Shown piece by piece: positions 28,510-37,420 of a DNA stretch of 64,000 nt (the stretch's first letter is position 1; each line of letters opens with the position of its first letter). Made by a program: the position numbers and the translations under genes. Location: NCBI GenBank assembly GCA_045106195.1, contig JBGCEH010000006.1, forward strand, positions 248,001 through 312,000, in the 5' to 3' direction. Source of the stretch: Granulosicoccus sp045106195. GTDB taxonomy: Bacteria > Pseudomonadota > Gammaproteobacteria > Granulosicoccales > Granulosicoccaceae. Under the pieces are notes generated by a model, which searched no databases, had not been told where the DNA came from, and was given only the letters and a program-made list of their open reading frames with translations.

Positions 28510-29535
28510 ATGGCCCTTACGTTTGAGAAACTCAAGTCTCTCAAAAATCTCAATACCTTCAGGTTCGATCAACGAGCCGAGCTGTTCGCGCATGTACACT
28601 CGGAACAGGAAATTGAGGAAGCTGTGCGCTATGCAGCCTATGCGCAGTTGCCTCTGTTTGTTCTCGGTGGAGGCAGCAATCTTGTCATTGTCGACGATAT
28701 ACCCGGGTTGGTTATCCAGCTCACGGACCAAACTGTTACGCCGTTAACGCAAGACAGCCATACGACACTGGTAACCGCCAGTGCCGGGGTTAACTGGCAC
28801 TCACTGGTGACAGACACTTTGGCCATGGGAGTGACAGGGCTGGAAAACCTGAGCCTGATTCCGGGCTCGGTAGGTGCAGCACCGGTACAAAACATCGGTG
28901 CCTATGGTGTTGAGGTTAAAGAGCGCATTCACCGGGTAAGAGCGTTCCACATACCGACCCTGCAATGGGTCAGCATGACTGCACATGACTGCAGTTTCAG
29001 CTACCGACACAGCACCTTCAAGGAACACCCTGATGACTTCATTATCAGTGAGGTACAATTCATACTCGGCGAGCGGCATCCACTGCAAACCTCCTACAAG
29101 ACGTTACACCAGCACCTGCTGGCCAGAGACCTTACACAGCCCACAGCACTTCAGATCAGCGAATCGGTTATAGCCATTCGTCAATCACGCCTGCCAGATC
29201 CCGCCAACATCGGCAATGCGGGGAGTTTTTTTCATAACCCGGTAGTCACGCCCGAGCACCTGCAGCGCCTGCAAACGAGCCACCCCCAGCTACCTTTCTA
29301 CACACAGTCAGATGGCAGCTACAAGCTGGCAGCTGCCTGGCTGATCGATAATCTGGGCTTTAAAGGTATGGTGAGAGACGGTGTTGGCGTGCATGATGCA
29401 CAAGCATTGGTTCTGATCAATACCGGCTCAGGGAGTGGTGAACAAATCATGGCGTTAGCGACAGAGATTATCAGCGCGGTATCTGACGCATACAACATTA
29501 CCTTGAGTATCGAACCCAAGGTGATGGAAAAATAA
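28510..29535 (+). CDS. murB: UDP-N-acetylenolpyruvoylglucosamine reductase MurB
   Basis: Reduces the enolpyruvyl group to give UDP-N-acetylmuramic acid in peptidoglycan synthesis. The 341-residue length and C-terminal extension fit the E. coli (type I) form. The FAD-binding block is LFVLGGGSNLVIVDDIPG. LIPGSVGAAPVQNIGAYG follows, Arg166 is in SFSYRHSTFK, and the proton-donor Ser239 is in GNAGSFFHNP. It may be co-transcribed with manC, 23 bases downstream. Confidence 0.95.
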   Translation: MALTFEKLKSLKNLNTFRFDQRAELFAHVHSEQEIEEAVRYAAYAQLPLFVLGGGSNLVIVDDIPGLVIQLTDQTVTPLTQDSHTTLVTASAGVNWHSLVTDTLAMGVTGLENLSLIPGSVGAAPVQNIGAYGVEVKERIHRVRAFHIPTLQWVSMTAHDCSFSYRHSTFKEHPDDFIISEVQFILGERHPLQTSYKTLHQHLLARDLTQPTALQISESVIAIRQSRLPDPANIGNAGSFFHNPVVTPEHLQRLQTSHPQLPFYTQSDGSYKLAAAWLIDNLGFKGMVRDGVGVHDAQALVLINTGSGSGEQIMALATEIISAVSDAYNITLSIEPKVMEK

Positions 29536-29558
29536 ACCCATTCAGAGGTAATCTGTCG

Positions 29559-30977
29559 GTGAAGGACATCTTTCCAGTTCTCTTATGCGGTGGTGCAGGT
29601 ACACGTCTGTGGCCGTTGTCGCGAAAAAGCTACCCTAAACAGTTCTCTGTAACGTGGGGAGACCATACGCTGTACCAGCAAAGCGCATTGCGCACGGTTG
29701 GTCCCGGATTCAAGCCACCAACGATTGTGACTGCCGAGGCCTATCGATTCATCGCATCGGAACAATTACACGAAATGGACCTTGCGAGCGATACACTACT
29801 GGTAGAACCCAGCAGCAAAAACACAGCGCCTGCCATTCTTGCAGCAACATTGCGGGTTATGCAGCAAAACCCTGATGCGATATTGCTGGTAGCACCTACA
29901 GACCATCTTATTCCGGACGTTGCGGCATTTCAGGAAACCATAAGACGTGCTGAGGCTTCAGCGTCTGCCGGCAATCTGGTGACTTTCGGCATCGAACCTG
30001 ACCGGGCAGAAACCGGTTACGGTTATCTGAAACTGGGAAAAGCGATCGAACACAGTCTTCGTGAGCTAGAAGCCTTTGTGGAAAAACCCTCTTCCACTGA
30101 TGCTCAGGTTATGCTTGACTCAGGCGGATACCTCTGGAATGCAGGCATCTTTCTGTTCTCGGGTAAATCTCTGATCAAGGCTTTTGAAGAACAGGCACCG
30201 GAGATACTCAATGGGGTGCGGCTGTCACTGGACAACGCGCAAAACGATCTTGATTTTACGCGACTGGAAAGCGCGGCATGGGAAAAGCTGCCATCCATCT
30301 CCATTGACTACGCCATTATGGAAAAGGCAGACAATCTCACGGTTGCCCCGTACACCGGTGCCTGGTCAGATCTGGGTGATTGGCAAGCCATTCATCGGGA
30401 ACTCCCGTCAGATGACAATGGCATGGTGCTAACCGGTGCATCTACCGCAATTGATTGCAAGAACTCGATGCTTCGCGCAGAGTCGGATTCTCAACAAGTG
30501 GTGGGTATTGGACTGGAGAACATACTCGTGGTTGCCATGCCCGACGCTGTTCTGGTCGCAGATACCAGCTGTGCGCAAAACGTCAAGCAGGCAGTGACTA
30601 TTCTCAAGGAAAACAGGGTAAAGCAAGCCGAGGATTTTTCCCGTGATAACCGCCCATGGGGCTGGTATGAAACGCTGGCGTTATCCGATAGATTTCAGGT
30701 GAAACGGATTGTGGTCAAACCCGGTGGGTGCTTGTCATTGCAGAGCCATTTTCATCGATCAGAGCATTGGATTGTCGTAGCCGGTACAGCCAAGGTTACC
30801 ATTGATGATGACGTCAAACTGGTGACCGAAAACGAATCGGTATACATTCCGCTGGGTGCAGTACACAGAATGGAGAACCCCGGAAAACTGCCGATGGTCC
30901 TGATCGAAGTGCAGACGGGTACCTATCTGGGCGAGGATGATATCGTGCGCTACGAGGATATCTACGCGCGCAATTAG
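29559..30977 (+). CDS. manC: Mannose-1-phosphate guanylyltransferase / mannose-6-phosphate isomerase
   Basis: A bifunctional type II PMI/GMP enzyme of 472 residues (ManC/AlgA/CpsB family) that makes GDP-mannose. The N-terminal nucleotidyltransferase has GGAGTRLWPLSRKSYPKQF (12-30), the FVEKP motif and the sugar-binding WNAGIFLF. The C-terminal cupin isomerase domain has RPWGWYETL and PGGCLSLQSHFHRSEHW with metal-binding residues. The start is a GTG preceded by AGAGG at about ten bases. GDP-mannose is a likely precursor for the polysaccharide made by the adjacent locus. A hairpin follows. Confidence 0.94.
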   Translation: MKDIFPVLLCGGAGTRLWPLSRKSYPKQFSVTWGDHTLYQQSALRTVGPGFKPPTIVTAEAYRFIASEQLHEMDLASDTLLVEPSSKNTAPAILAATLRVMQQNPDAILLVAPTDHLIPDVAAFQETIRRAEASASAGNLVTFGIEPDRAETGYGYLKLGKAIEHSLRELEAFVEKPSSTDAQVMLDSGGYLWNAGIFLFSGKSLIKAFEEQAPEILNGVRLSLDNAQNDLDFTRLESAAWEKLPSISIDYAIMEKADNLTVAPYTGAWSDLGDWQAIHRELPSDDNGMVLTGASTAIDCKNSMLRAESDSQQVVGIGLENILVVAMPDAVLVADTSCAQNVKQAVTILKENRVKQAEDFSRDNRPWGWYETLALSDRFQVKRIVVKPGGCLSLQSHFHRSEHWIVVAGTAKVTIDDDVKLVTENESVYIPLGAVHRMENPGKLPMVLIEVQTGTYLGEDDIVRYEDIYARN

Positions 30978-31030
30978 GTTGTAAGTGCCCCCTCATCTCT
31001 CAGTGCCGGTGAAAATTCGAAAGGCCACAA

Positions 31031-31064
31031 CGCAAAAGAGCCGGGGCAAATGCCCGGCCCTTTG
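31031..31064. terminator. Bidirectional hairpin between manC and the Wzc-like gene
   Basis: GCAAA...GCCGGG (31031-31044) pairs with CCCGGC...TTTGC (31052-31064) around a short loop, with a two-base internal mismatch. It lies between convergent genes. An A-rich run on the left and T-rich bases on the right suggest it could serve both strands. Confidence 0.6.
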
Positions 31065-31090
31065 CTATTACTTGAACAAAACACGCCCGT

Positions 31091-33658
31091 TTAGATAATG
31101 TCTAATCCGGCTGATTTACGCGCAGGCCGTGTAGGCTCGCCGAGATCCATCGTCAGGTCAAACACGTCTTCAACGTTAGAGCTGTTGGTGGATCGTGTCT
31201 CCAGACCAAAGTCAAACATCTCGTCATCGTCACGCATTTCTCGCACCTGGTCCGGACTAAGGTGCAGACGTCCACGACCTTCGCCACCTTCTGAGTCTTT
31301 ATCCGTGTAGCCGTAGTAGTCGTAGTAGCCCTGGTAGTAGTAATCACCGCCATAGCTGACGAGCTTGTCCATATCAACTTGTGTCATGACAGAACCTGCA
31401 ATCTTGGCTTTGACGTGTTGCAATCGCTGCACACCACGCTTGACCAGATTGATGGAAGTGCTGTGCGATTTGACGCAATAAACAACCGCATCACACACTT
31501 TGCTTAGTACCAACGCGTCAGATACAGCTTGAGTCGGAGCCGAGTCAATGATGATTCTGTCATAGTGATTTCGCAACTGAGTTATGACAGTCTTGAACCG
31601 TTCTGAGGATAAAATCTCCAGAGGATTCTCAGGCATAGGGCCGGCGGTAATAATATCCATCGAACCACCAAATGCGCCTTTCTGGACACACGCCTTTGCA
31701 GGCTGACTGCGCGAGATCAGGTTAGATAGACCAGGGCAGTTTGATGGCATACCGGCAGCGCTGCCGACCGTTGGCCTGCGCATATCGCAATCGATCAGCA
31801 GGGTTTTCTCCATCTGGCCAAACGCGTGGGCAAGGTTAATTGAGGTGGTTGATTTACCTTCACCGGGAATTGATGAAGTAATCATGATCACCTGGGTATC
31901 CTGCTCTTTAGAACGGAGGAATAACGCCGTACGGATGGTGTTGATCGACTCTACAAAAGTGCCCTTCTTATCTTCGATCTCCAGCGGATTAAGCGGCAGC
32001 TTCCGCTCTCTTGACAAGAGGCCACCTTTCAGCAACGGCATGATTCCAAGCAGGTTAACACCGACCTTTCTTTCAACATCGTCAACGCCCTTGACGGTGT
32101 CATCCATTTGTTCGTACAGAAATGCCATCAGCATGGACAAGACCAGAGAGGCCAGAGCAGCAAGCGCGATAATCAATTGCTTCTTTGGCTTAATGGGATA
32201 ATTTGCAGGGACTGCATAGTCCGAGATCCGGGCATTGGCGGTCTCCAATCCATCTGCTGACCGGGCTTCCGACATGCGGCTGAAAAACGTGTCGTAAATA
32301 TCGCGATTGGTGGCAGCTTCACGCTCCATGGCATCGAGGGCAAACTTCTTTGTGCCCAGCAACTGAATCTCTTGTTTGCCCGCACCCAACTGGCTTTCAA
32401 TAGAGGCAACTCGCTGGCGTAGCAGTTGCACATCCTTGCTCACTGACTGGGAAACACGCTGTAGGTGCCCTTCCAGAGTAGAGTTCAGAGTATTGAGTTG
32501 TGATTTTGCGTCAACCACTCGCGGGTGACGTTCACCGTATCGATTAAGTAGCTCATCCAGGTTTCGTTGCGCCTGGCCAAGCTGTGTCTGAGTCTCTCTA
32601 ACCAGAGGGTCAGCCTGAACCGTGGTCACTGAACGAAGGAGATCAGGATTGCCGCTGGATGCCTGAACATCCCGGAACAGATCTTCGGCATCAGACAACT
32701 CTGAGCGCGCTTGAGACAATTCAGTTGTCAACAGAATAAGTTGAGTTTCATTAAGTCTACCGACGCTTCCGTCAACATCCACCAGACCGTTTTCCTGCTT
32801 GAAATTCAACAGGCGTTGCTCGGACTCGTCGAGTGTTGCCTTGAGTGATTGCAACCGTTCCTGCAGCCAGGCAGACGCCTTGGTCGTCAGTTCCATTTTT
32901 GAATCGAGATAGCTCTCGATGTATTGCTCACCAACCGTATTGGCGACCAGGGCCGCTTTCGTAGGGCTCGTTGACTGGTAAGACAGTTTGACCAGCTTGG
33001 TGTTTCTTACCGGTGTAACGCCGGATTTCGCCATGTATCGGCCAACAACGGCTTCTTTCTCTCTCGTAGACAACCCTTGAGCACTGGGTGCCAAAGCAAT
33101 GATGGCCCCATTAAACCGACTGGGAAGACGTGAGTACTGATCTTCAGAGACTGCCTGGGTTCCATCAGCCATGGGCTGAGCCCCATCGCTCATCGATTGA
33201 CCGTCTGCAACGACTATTCCTGCATTGTTCGTTGCTTCAGAAACATCACTGACACCGCCTTCTGATGGGTAGTACAACTCCTCGTCGCGCCACATGTCCA
33301 GAGAATCGATGACTTTTATCGCAAGCGTTCTGGATTTGAGAATTTCGTACTGTGTCTGGTAGTAGTCCGAGTTTTTGTTGTCAACACCGTACAATTCTTC
33401 AATGGATACAACATTCATCTGTTGCTGCTCGATAAGCAGCGTAGAAGAGGCGCTGTATATCGGTGTAGCGGTATAGGCGTAATAGCCTGCCAGCCCGGTT
33501 ATGAGAGCGGTAAAAAGAACGATAGGCCACTTGTGCTTTCGCAGCACCCGAAGGTAATGCTGTAAGTCGATCTGGTCTGCCATGGAGCGATTTTCATCTT
33601 CTCCACCGTCGACATCGTCAAAGTCGTCCATGTGTAATTCTTGGGTCCGACTATTCAT
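31091..33658 (-). CDS. Polysaccharide co-polymerase fused to BY-type tyrosine autokinase (Wzc/GumC-like)
   Basis: An inner-membrane protein of 855 residues that controls chain length and export. After an acidic N-terminal stretch, membrane segment 1 (about 45-65) opens a Wzz-type periplasmic domain with long coiled coils and a GNVR-like stretch. Segment 2 (about 495-515) leads to the cytoplasmic kinase: Walker A SSIPGEGKSTTS (about 594), Walker A' LLIDCDMRRP (about 618) and Walker B RIIIDSAP (about 700). A Tyr cluster (nine Tyr in residues 769-784) is the probable autophosphorylation site and is followed by a 70-residue acidic tail. A Ser/Asp/Ala-rich insertion sits at about 135-175. The start overlaps the upstream export gene's stop (TGATG). 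Confidence 0.92.
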   Translation of the reverse strand: MNSRTQELHMDDFDDVDGGEDENRSMADQIDLQHYLRVLRKHKWPIVLFTALITGLAGYYAYTATPIYSASSTLLIEQQQMNVVSIEELYGVDNKNSDYYQTQYEILKSRTLAIKVIDSLDMWRDEELYYPSEGGVSDVSEATNNAGIVVADGQSMSDGAQPMADGTQAVSEDQYSRLPSRFNGAIIALAPSAQGLSTREKEAVVGRYMAKSGVTPVRNTKLVKLSYQSTSPTKAALVANTVGEQYIESYLDSKMELTTKASAWLQERLQSLKATLDESEQRLLNFKQENGLVDVDGSVGRLNETQLILLTTELSQARSELSDAEDLFRDVQASSGNPDLLRSVTTVQADPLVRETQTQLGQAQRNLDELLNRYGERHPRVVDAKSQLNTLNSTLEGHLQRVSQSVSKDVQLLRQRVASIESQLGAGKQEIQLLGTKKFALDAMEREAATNRDIYDTFFSRMSEARSADGLETANARISDYAVPANYPIKPKKQLIIALAALASLVLSMLMAFLYEQMDDTVKGVDDVERKVGVNLLGIMPLLKGGLLSRERKLPLNPLEIEDKKGTFVESINTIRTALFLRSKEQDTQVIMITSSIPGEGKSTTSINLAHAFGQMEKTLLIDCDMRRPTVGSAAGMPSNCPGLSNLISRSQPAKACVQKGAFGGSMDIITAGPMPENPLEILSSERFKTVITQLRNHYDRIIIDSAPTQAVSDALVLSKVCDAVVYCVKSHSTSINLVKRGVQRLQHVKAKIAGSVMTQVDMDKLVSYGGDYYYQGYYDYYGYTDKDSEGGEGRGRLHLSPDQVREMRDDDEMFDFGLETRSTNSSNVEDVFDLTMDLGEPTRPARKSAGLDII

Positions 33659-34209
33659 CAGAAAAAGCCCTCTTTGATGGTCACGATATCGCCAGGAAAT
33701 ACTCTACCGCTCATACTCAACTTCTCCTGCTTGCCTGTCGCGTTGGGACTGTCAGCATTGCGAAGTACAAAAATCTTTCTCGTAGAGGCGCGGTCTGTAA
33801 GACCACCTGCCAGTGCAATGGCCTTTTCGGTGGTGAGACCTTGCTCGAATGGATAACTACCCGGCGACCGCACTTCGCCGTTAATGTAGAAAGGCCGGTA
33901 CTCTATAATAGTGACGTTGACCGATGGGTTTACCAGATATCCATCCTGGAGCCGCTCCGTGAGGGTTTGCTCCAGTTCTTGCGTGGTCCGCCCCGCTATA
34001 CGGATGTCTCCCAGATAGGAATAGTTGATGATGCCATTGGCGCCGACCTCGGCTTCCAGTGTCAGATCCGGCTCATCAAATACCAGAATTGAAATCCGGT
34101 CACCTCGATCAAGCCGGTACTCATTGTCCTGAGCATGACCGGCGAGCGAAAACAGAAATACCGTGATCAGGATGGGGGGGAAAAGCAGTTTAGAGAGTAG
34201 AGTCTTCAT
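33658..34209 (-). CDS. Short periplasmic polysaccharide export protein (OPX, GumB-like)
   Basis: A 183-residue protein with a signal peptide (cleavage after GHA, about residue 26), a Poly_export domain (YRLDRGDRISILVFDEPDLT, about 32-115) and one SLBB domain (FYINGEVRSPGSYPFEQGLT, about 118-175). There is no lipobox Cys and no C-terminal amphipathic helix of the kind that lets E. coli Wza span the outer membrane. It therefore probably needs a separate outer-membrane pore, and the next gene upstream encodes a beta-barrel. It is translationally coupled to the Wzc-like kinase. Confidence 0.92.
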   Translation of the reverse strand: MKTLLSKLLFPPILITVFLFSLAGHAQDNEYRLDRGDRISILVFDEPDLTLEAEVGANGIINYSYLGDIRIAGRTTQELEQTLTERLQDGYLVNPSVNVTIIEYRPFYINGEVRSPGSYPFEQGLTTEKAIALAGGLTDRASTRKIFVLRNADSPNATGKQEKLSMSGRVFPGDIVTIKEGFF

Positions 34210-34231
34210 TTGCCTCGATGAAACGCGAAAG

Positions 34232-34257
34232 TTACTGGATGCACAAATTTACTGGAT
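34232..34257. repeat. Direct repeat TTACTGGAT x2, 17-base period
   Basis: Two identical nine-base copies start at 34232 and 34249, 23 to 48 bases upstream of the OPX gene start on the minus strand. They might be tandem regulator sites or overlap the promoter. No known regulator motif is recognised. Confidence 0.3.
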
Positions 34258-34594
34258 AAAAGCACGGAAAATACCGCGGCTCGTCGCATTCTAACAAAAG
34301 CGATTGAAAGCCAGACTGGAATATGACCACTGATTAACGTTGCTGCTATGACAGTAAACGCAGCTCATAAGTTGCGAGATGCATGTCGGTTGGTTGGATT
34401 ATGATTTTATGCGCCGTATTTTAGGACACATTTTTGCACTGTGCTCTGAATGCAGCACTGCAATGCCTTTAAACATCAGCGTCACGGGCCAATTTGGGCT
34501 GTGTATCACAAATTTACAGGGCTATTTCAAGTCTTTTTCAACGCGGAGTATGGTGATTACAGAACCTACAACAACCTTTGGCGTCAAAATTACA

Positions 34595-34609
34595 ACGCCA
34601 GAGTGGCGT
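34595..34609 (-). terminator. Hairpin after the beta-barrel gene
   Basis: ACGCCA (34595-34600) and TGGCGT (34604-34609) form a six-pair stem with a three-base loop, eight bases beyond the stop of the minus-strand beta-barrel gene. The following minus-strand sequence (TGTAATTTTG) is only weakly T-rich, so termination is probable rather than certain. Confidence 0.5.
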
Positions 34610-34616
34610 AATTCAA

Positions 34617-35861
34617 CTAAAGCGTTACATTGATGAAAACACCGATTCTCTGATTGTCATAGTCGATTTCCGTGTCGAATTGCCCCGGGCACATGTCAAA
34701 AGAACGGCTTTGGTTACGGTAAAAACCGCCAATATCCATCCACCGGCGAACCGATACCCCTAATTCATAACCGAATTCAGCCTCCGATGAGCCTCGAAAC
34801 GGGCAACTTCGATCAACCAGCTCTGATAACACGTATGCCTTGTGTGCTACGCGAGCAGAGTATTCCTGATCCCACTGCAAGGTCACGGTATTGCGAATTC
34901 TACCGTCTCCTTCAGCCGCATTAAATGTTGTGGCATTGTCAATCCTGCGAGAGCCGTTCAGGGTGAATAACGCAGCTTCAGTTAATGAATAAGCGATTTC
35001 TGCTTCAGCAATGAGGTCGCTTGTTCCATCAATCAATACGTTGTCAGAACTTATTGCAGACGAGCCAATCTCAAACGAACCCGTCAGCCGGCCAGTAGCG
35101 GCGAACCTTGCACCGACCAGGAATGCAGCTTCGGACCTGTCTCGAGTGTCAAGGTCATAATCATAATCCGAGAACCGTGCCTCGAAGGTGAGTCGTGTGT
35201 CCCGGGATAACCTAAGGGAAAAAAGTGCGAAAGGTGCAATGCGGTTGTAGGCAAAATCGTCTGCCGAGTCTACTTGACTCACAGGGTCAAGTTGCCGCAT
35301 CCGGACACCGAAGTCCAGATTGCCCCTTGCCCTATCAGCACCGAATGTCCCGACTGCTGCAAAATTAAGATCGTTGAATGTAAACGGCTCACCGATCTGG
35401 CGAGCATTACCAAAGGTTCTCTCGGCTCCCAGTTCGAAACTACGACGACTAACATCCAGTGAGGTAGCCACACGCCATTGTCGTCCGAGCACACTTCGGC
35501 CCAGGAAATTCAGGGTGTGGTCTTGATAATCAAGTTCTGACACTGAGTGGCTGGCGTAGTCTCCTCTGTATTCAGCCCGCAGGCTGGTTGATTTTTGTGA
35601 TGCAAACCAGATGAGCGAGGGTTGCAGGGAAATTCGGGTTGTGTCTTCGACGTTGTCATTCTCGAGAAAAGCATTGTCATTTAATCCATACTCCAGCCGA
35701 ATAGAAGGATAGAGATCGGTCTCTCCCAACTTTATTCGGCCACCGTCGGGTTCGCCTTGTGCGTAAACGCCAGGTGCGGTTCCGAGAATGGCGCCAAGAC
35801 ACAACAGCATGACGGGGTACTGCACTCGGCGACGCAGGATTCGAGAACTAAGGTAAGACAT
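34617..35861 (-). CDS. Outer-membrane beta-barrel protein of the polysaccharide locus (BBP2_2-like)
   Basis: A 414-residue predicted outer-membrane barrel. A signal peptide ends at about residue 34 (GVYAQ), and the mature protein opens with LYPSIRLEYGLNDNAFLEN, a start seen in the putative beta-barrel porin 2 / EpsL-like proteins of exopolysaccharide clusters. The rest alternates hydrophobic and polar residues in strands with Asp/Arg-rich turns, closing with RIGVFINVTL. Its place beside a lipobox-less OPX protein suggests it forms the secretion pore. It may be expressed with the five-gene operon upstream (71-base gap). Confidence 0.8.
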   Translation of the reverse strand: MSYLSSRILRRRVQYPVMLLCLGAILGTAPGVYAQGEPDGGRIKLGETDLYPSIRLEYGLNDNAFLENDNVEDTTRISLQPSLIWFASQKSTSLRAEYRGDYASHSVSELDYQDHTLNFLGRSVLGRQWRVATSLDVSRRSFELGAERTFGNARQIGEPFTFNDLNFAAVGTFGADRARGNLDFGVRMRQLDPVSQVDSADDFAYNRIAPFALFSLRLSRDTRLTFEARFSDYDYDLDTRDRSEAAFLVGARFAATGRLTGSFEIGSSAISSDNVLIDGTSDLIAEAEIAYSLTEAALFTLNGSRRIDNATTFNAAEGDGRIRNTVTLQWDQEYSARVAHKAYVLSELVDRSCPFRGSSEAEFGYELGVSVRRWMDIGGFYRNQSRSFDMCPGQFDTEIDYDNQRIGVFINVTL

Positions 35862-35932
35862 TTTTAGGATTTCCTTACAAGCATTGCTGAGTCCCTCGAA
35901 TTACCGATCGGAGGTACGCTGGAGTAACAAGT

Positions 35933-36925
35933 TTACTCGATAGGCCGCGATTTGCCTGCCTTGTAGTCCCTGTACGCTATCAATAACATGGAAGTGTCAT
36001 CATCCAGAGGCTCCCAATCCAGTTGTCGCTTGGCTTTTGAACAGTCCAGAACGCAGGTTTCATCGGCGATCAGGTACTGCTCGGGGTCCATAATAGGTTT
36101 TCCAATAACATCGAAGGCACCCAACACCCATTTAACGAGGAAGGCAGGCGTTGGGATGGTAAAGGATCTGCTGTTGGCCTCGGTGATCAGGCTCTTAAGC
36201 AAGACGTTTACCGTAGGTGGATTACTGGACCCCAGATTGTAATTTTCGCTGGGCAGTCCCTTTTCAACCGCGGCCATGCAGGCACGTGCACAATCTGTAA
36301 CCGAGATGAACTGATAGTAATTACGTCCGGAACCAATAGTGGGCACTGGCAAGTTCATATCGACGAGCTTAAACAGCTTTTCCAGAATGCCAAGCCGACC
36401 GTGGCCAATGATCAAACGTGGGCGGAACAGGGTAATGTTGAACCCTTTGCCACGGTAGGTATCCACCAGCTTCTCGGTTTCATACTTTGCATCACCATAG
36501 GGTCCTAGTGGGGCAAGCGGATGCTCTTCGGTCCGGGGATTTTCCAGAGTATGGCCGTACACCATGTCGGTGGTGTAATACACCATATTTTTCAGACCCT
36601 GCTCTTCCATCCACTGCAGCACGTTTTCGGTGCCCACATACAGGGCCTGCCAGAAATAGTCCTTACGCTCAGCCCGAGGCAAAATGGGAACCAGCAAACG
36701 AGCGGCAAAATGGTAAACCACATCGTCAGCGCCAACCTCAATGGCGGCAAACGTGGCTTTGTCAGTCACATCCATTTTCAGGTACGTGACACCGTCCCGG
36801 TCGTAGTTCCCGAACTGTTCAGATTTTTTCTCATCACAGATGAGCACCTGCTCACCCTTGTCGGCCAGCAATCGGGTAAGCTCGGTACCGAGGAAACCAT
36901 CGCCACCGAAAATAATGTGTTTCAT
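35933..36925 (-). CDS. NAD-dependent epimerase/dehydratase family protein
   Basis: An extended short-chain dehydrogenase of 330 residues acting on a nucleotide-sugar or related substrate. The NAD-binding motif is GGDGFLGTELTRLL at the extreme N terminus. The catalytic Tyr/Lys pair lies in PYGDAKYETEKLV, with the preceding serine position replaced within YYTTDMVYGH. The C-terminal half holds the substrate-binding NYNLGSSNPPTVN. The exact reaction is unknown. It is the last gene of the minus-strand operon that starts at 40946, so it may act on the lipid-linked sugar or on a precursor. Confidence 0.85.
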   Translation of the reverse strand: MKHIIFGGDGFLGTELTRLLADKGEQVLICDEKKSEQFGNYDRDGVTYLKMDVTDKATFAAIEVGADDVVYHFAARLLVPILPRAERKDYFWQALYVGTENVLQWMEEQGLKNMVYYTTDMVYGHTLENPRTEEHPLAPLGPYGDAKYETEKLVDTYRGKGFNITLFRPRLIIGHGRLGILEKLFKLVDMNLPVPTIGSGRNYYQFISVTDCARACMAAVEKGLPSENYNLGSSNPPTVNVLLKSLITEANSRSFTIPTPAFLVKWVLGAFDVIGKPIMDPEQYLIADETCVLDCSKAKRQLDWEPLDDDTSMLLIAYRDYKAGKSRPIE

Positions 36926-36965
36926 TCTTTATCCTGACTTGAAAATGCGAATTTTACCGTGCTTG

Positions 36966-37343
36966 CTAGCCGCTTTTGGCGACCATCGCAACACCGCATA
37001 TGATGAATGCCACTCCGGCAACACGCCAGAGCCCTACCGATTCTGATAAAAAGTAATGTCCATATAGCGTTGTCAGGACAAATGATAGTCCTAGAAACGG
37101 ATAGGCGAAACTGATCTCTACCCGGGACAACACGATAAGGTGTGAACCCATGCTGACCACCATCAGCGCCAGGCCTGCTACCACGTAAAAATTCAATGCA
37201 ACCGACGGCAACGCCCCAAAAATCCCTGCGGCATTCAATTCAAACTGCGGGATGATGGTCATGCCGTGCTTGAGTGATATTTGCGACAGAAAATTGGTCG
37301 CAATGGTAAACAGTATCAGGGGGATAAAACTGGTCATGAACAA
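36966..37343 (-). CDS. Small four-helix EamA/SMR-type membrane protein, candidate lipid-sugar flippase
   Basis: A 125-residue inner-membrane protein with four hydrophobic segments (about 5-22, 43-66, 76-94 and 102-121). It resembles the half-size EamA/SMR proteins, which include ArnE and ArnF that flip undecaprenyl-phosphate-aminoarabinose. Recognisable features are SQISLKHG in helix 1 and VEISFAYPFLGLSFVLTTLYGHYFLSE in helix 3. Being encoded directly after DprE1/DprE2-like genes makes flipping of a polyprenyl-phosphate pentose a reasonable inference. Confidence 0.8.
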   Translation of the reverse strand: MFMTSFIPLILFTIATNFLSQISLKHGMTIIPQFELNAAGIFGALPSVALNFYVVAGLALMVVSMGSHLIVLSRVEISFAYPFLGLSFVLTTLYGHYFLSESVGLWRVAGVAFIICGVAMVAKSG

Positions 37344-37420
37344 GCGTTCCTTATTTTAACAATGAACAATGAGTGAGTTGACCTGGTCAGCATTATTCTC
37401 ACCGGCCTTGTTGAAGATTC

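Larger units (their letters stand above)
34210..34616. other. 407-base regulatory region upstream of the export genes
   Basis: No credible gene is present. On the minus strand this is the leader of the OPX-Wzc operon. It includes two direct copies of TTACTGGAT (34232-34240 and 34249-34257) close to the OPX start, and a hairpin at its far end (34595-34609) after the beta-barrel gene. A long AT-rich stretch (34370-34460) may hold a promoter. Confidence 0.5.

Noticed and set aside
36521..36937. 138-codon plus-strand frame opposite the epimerase gene
   Set aside because: It is the complement of the conserved N-terminal Rossmann region of a clear epimerase gene.
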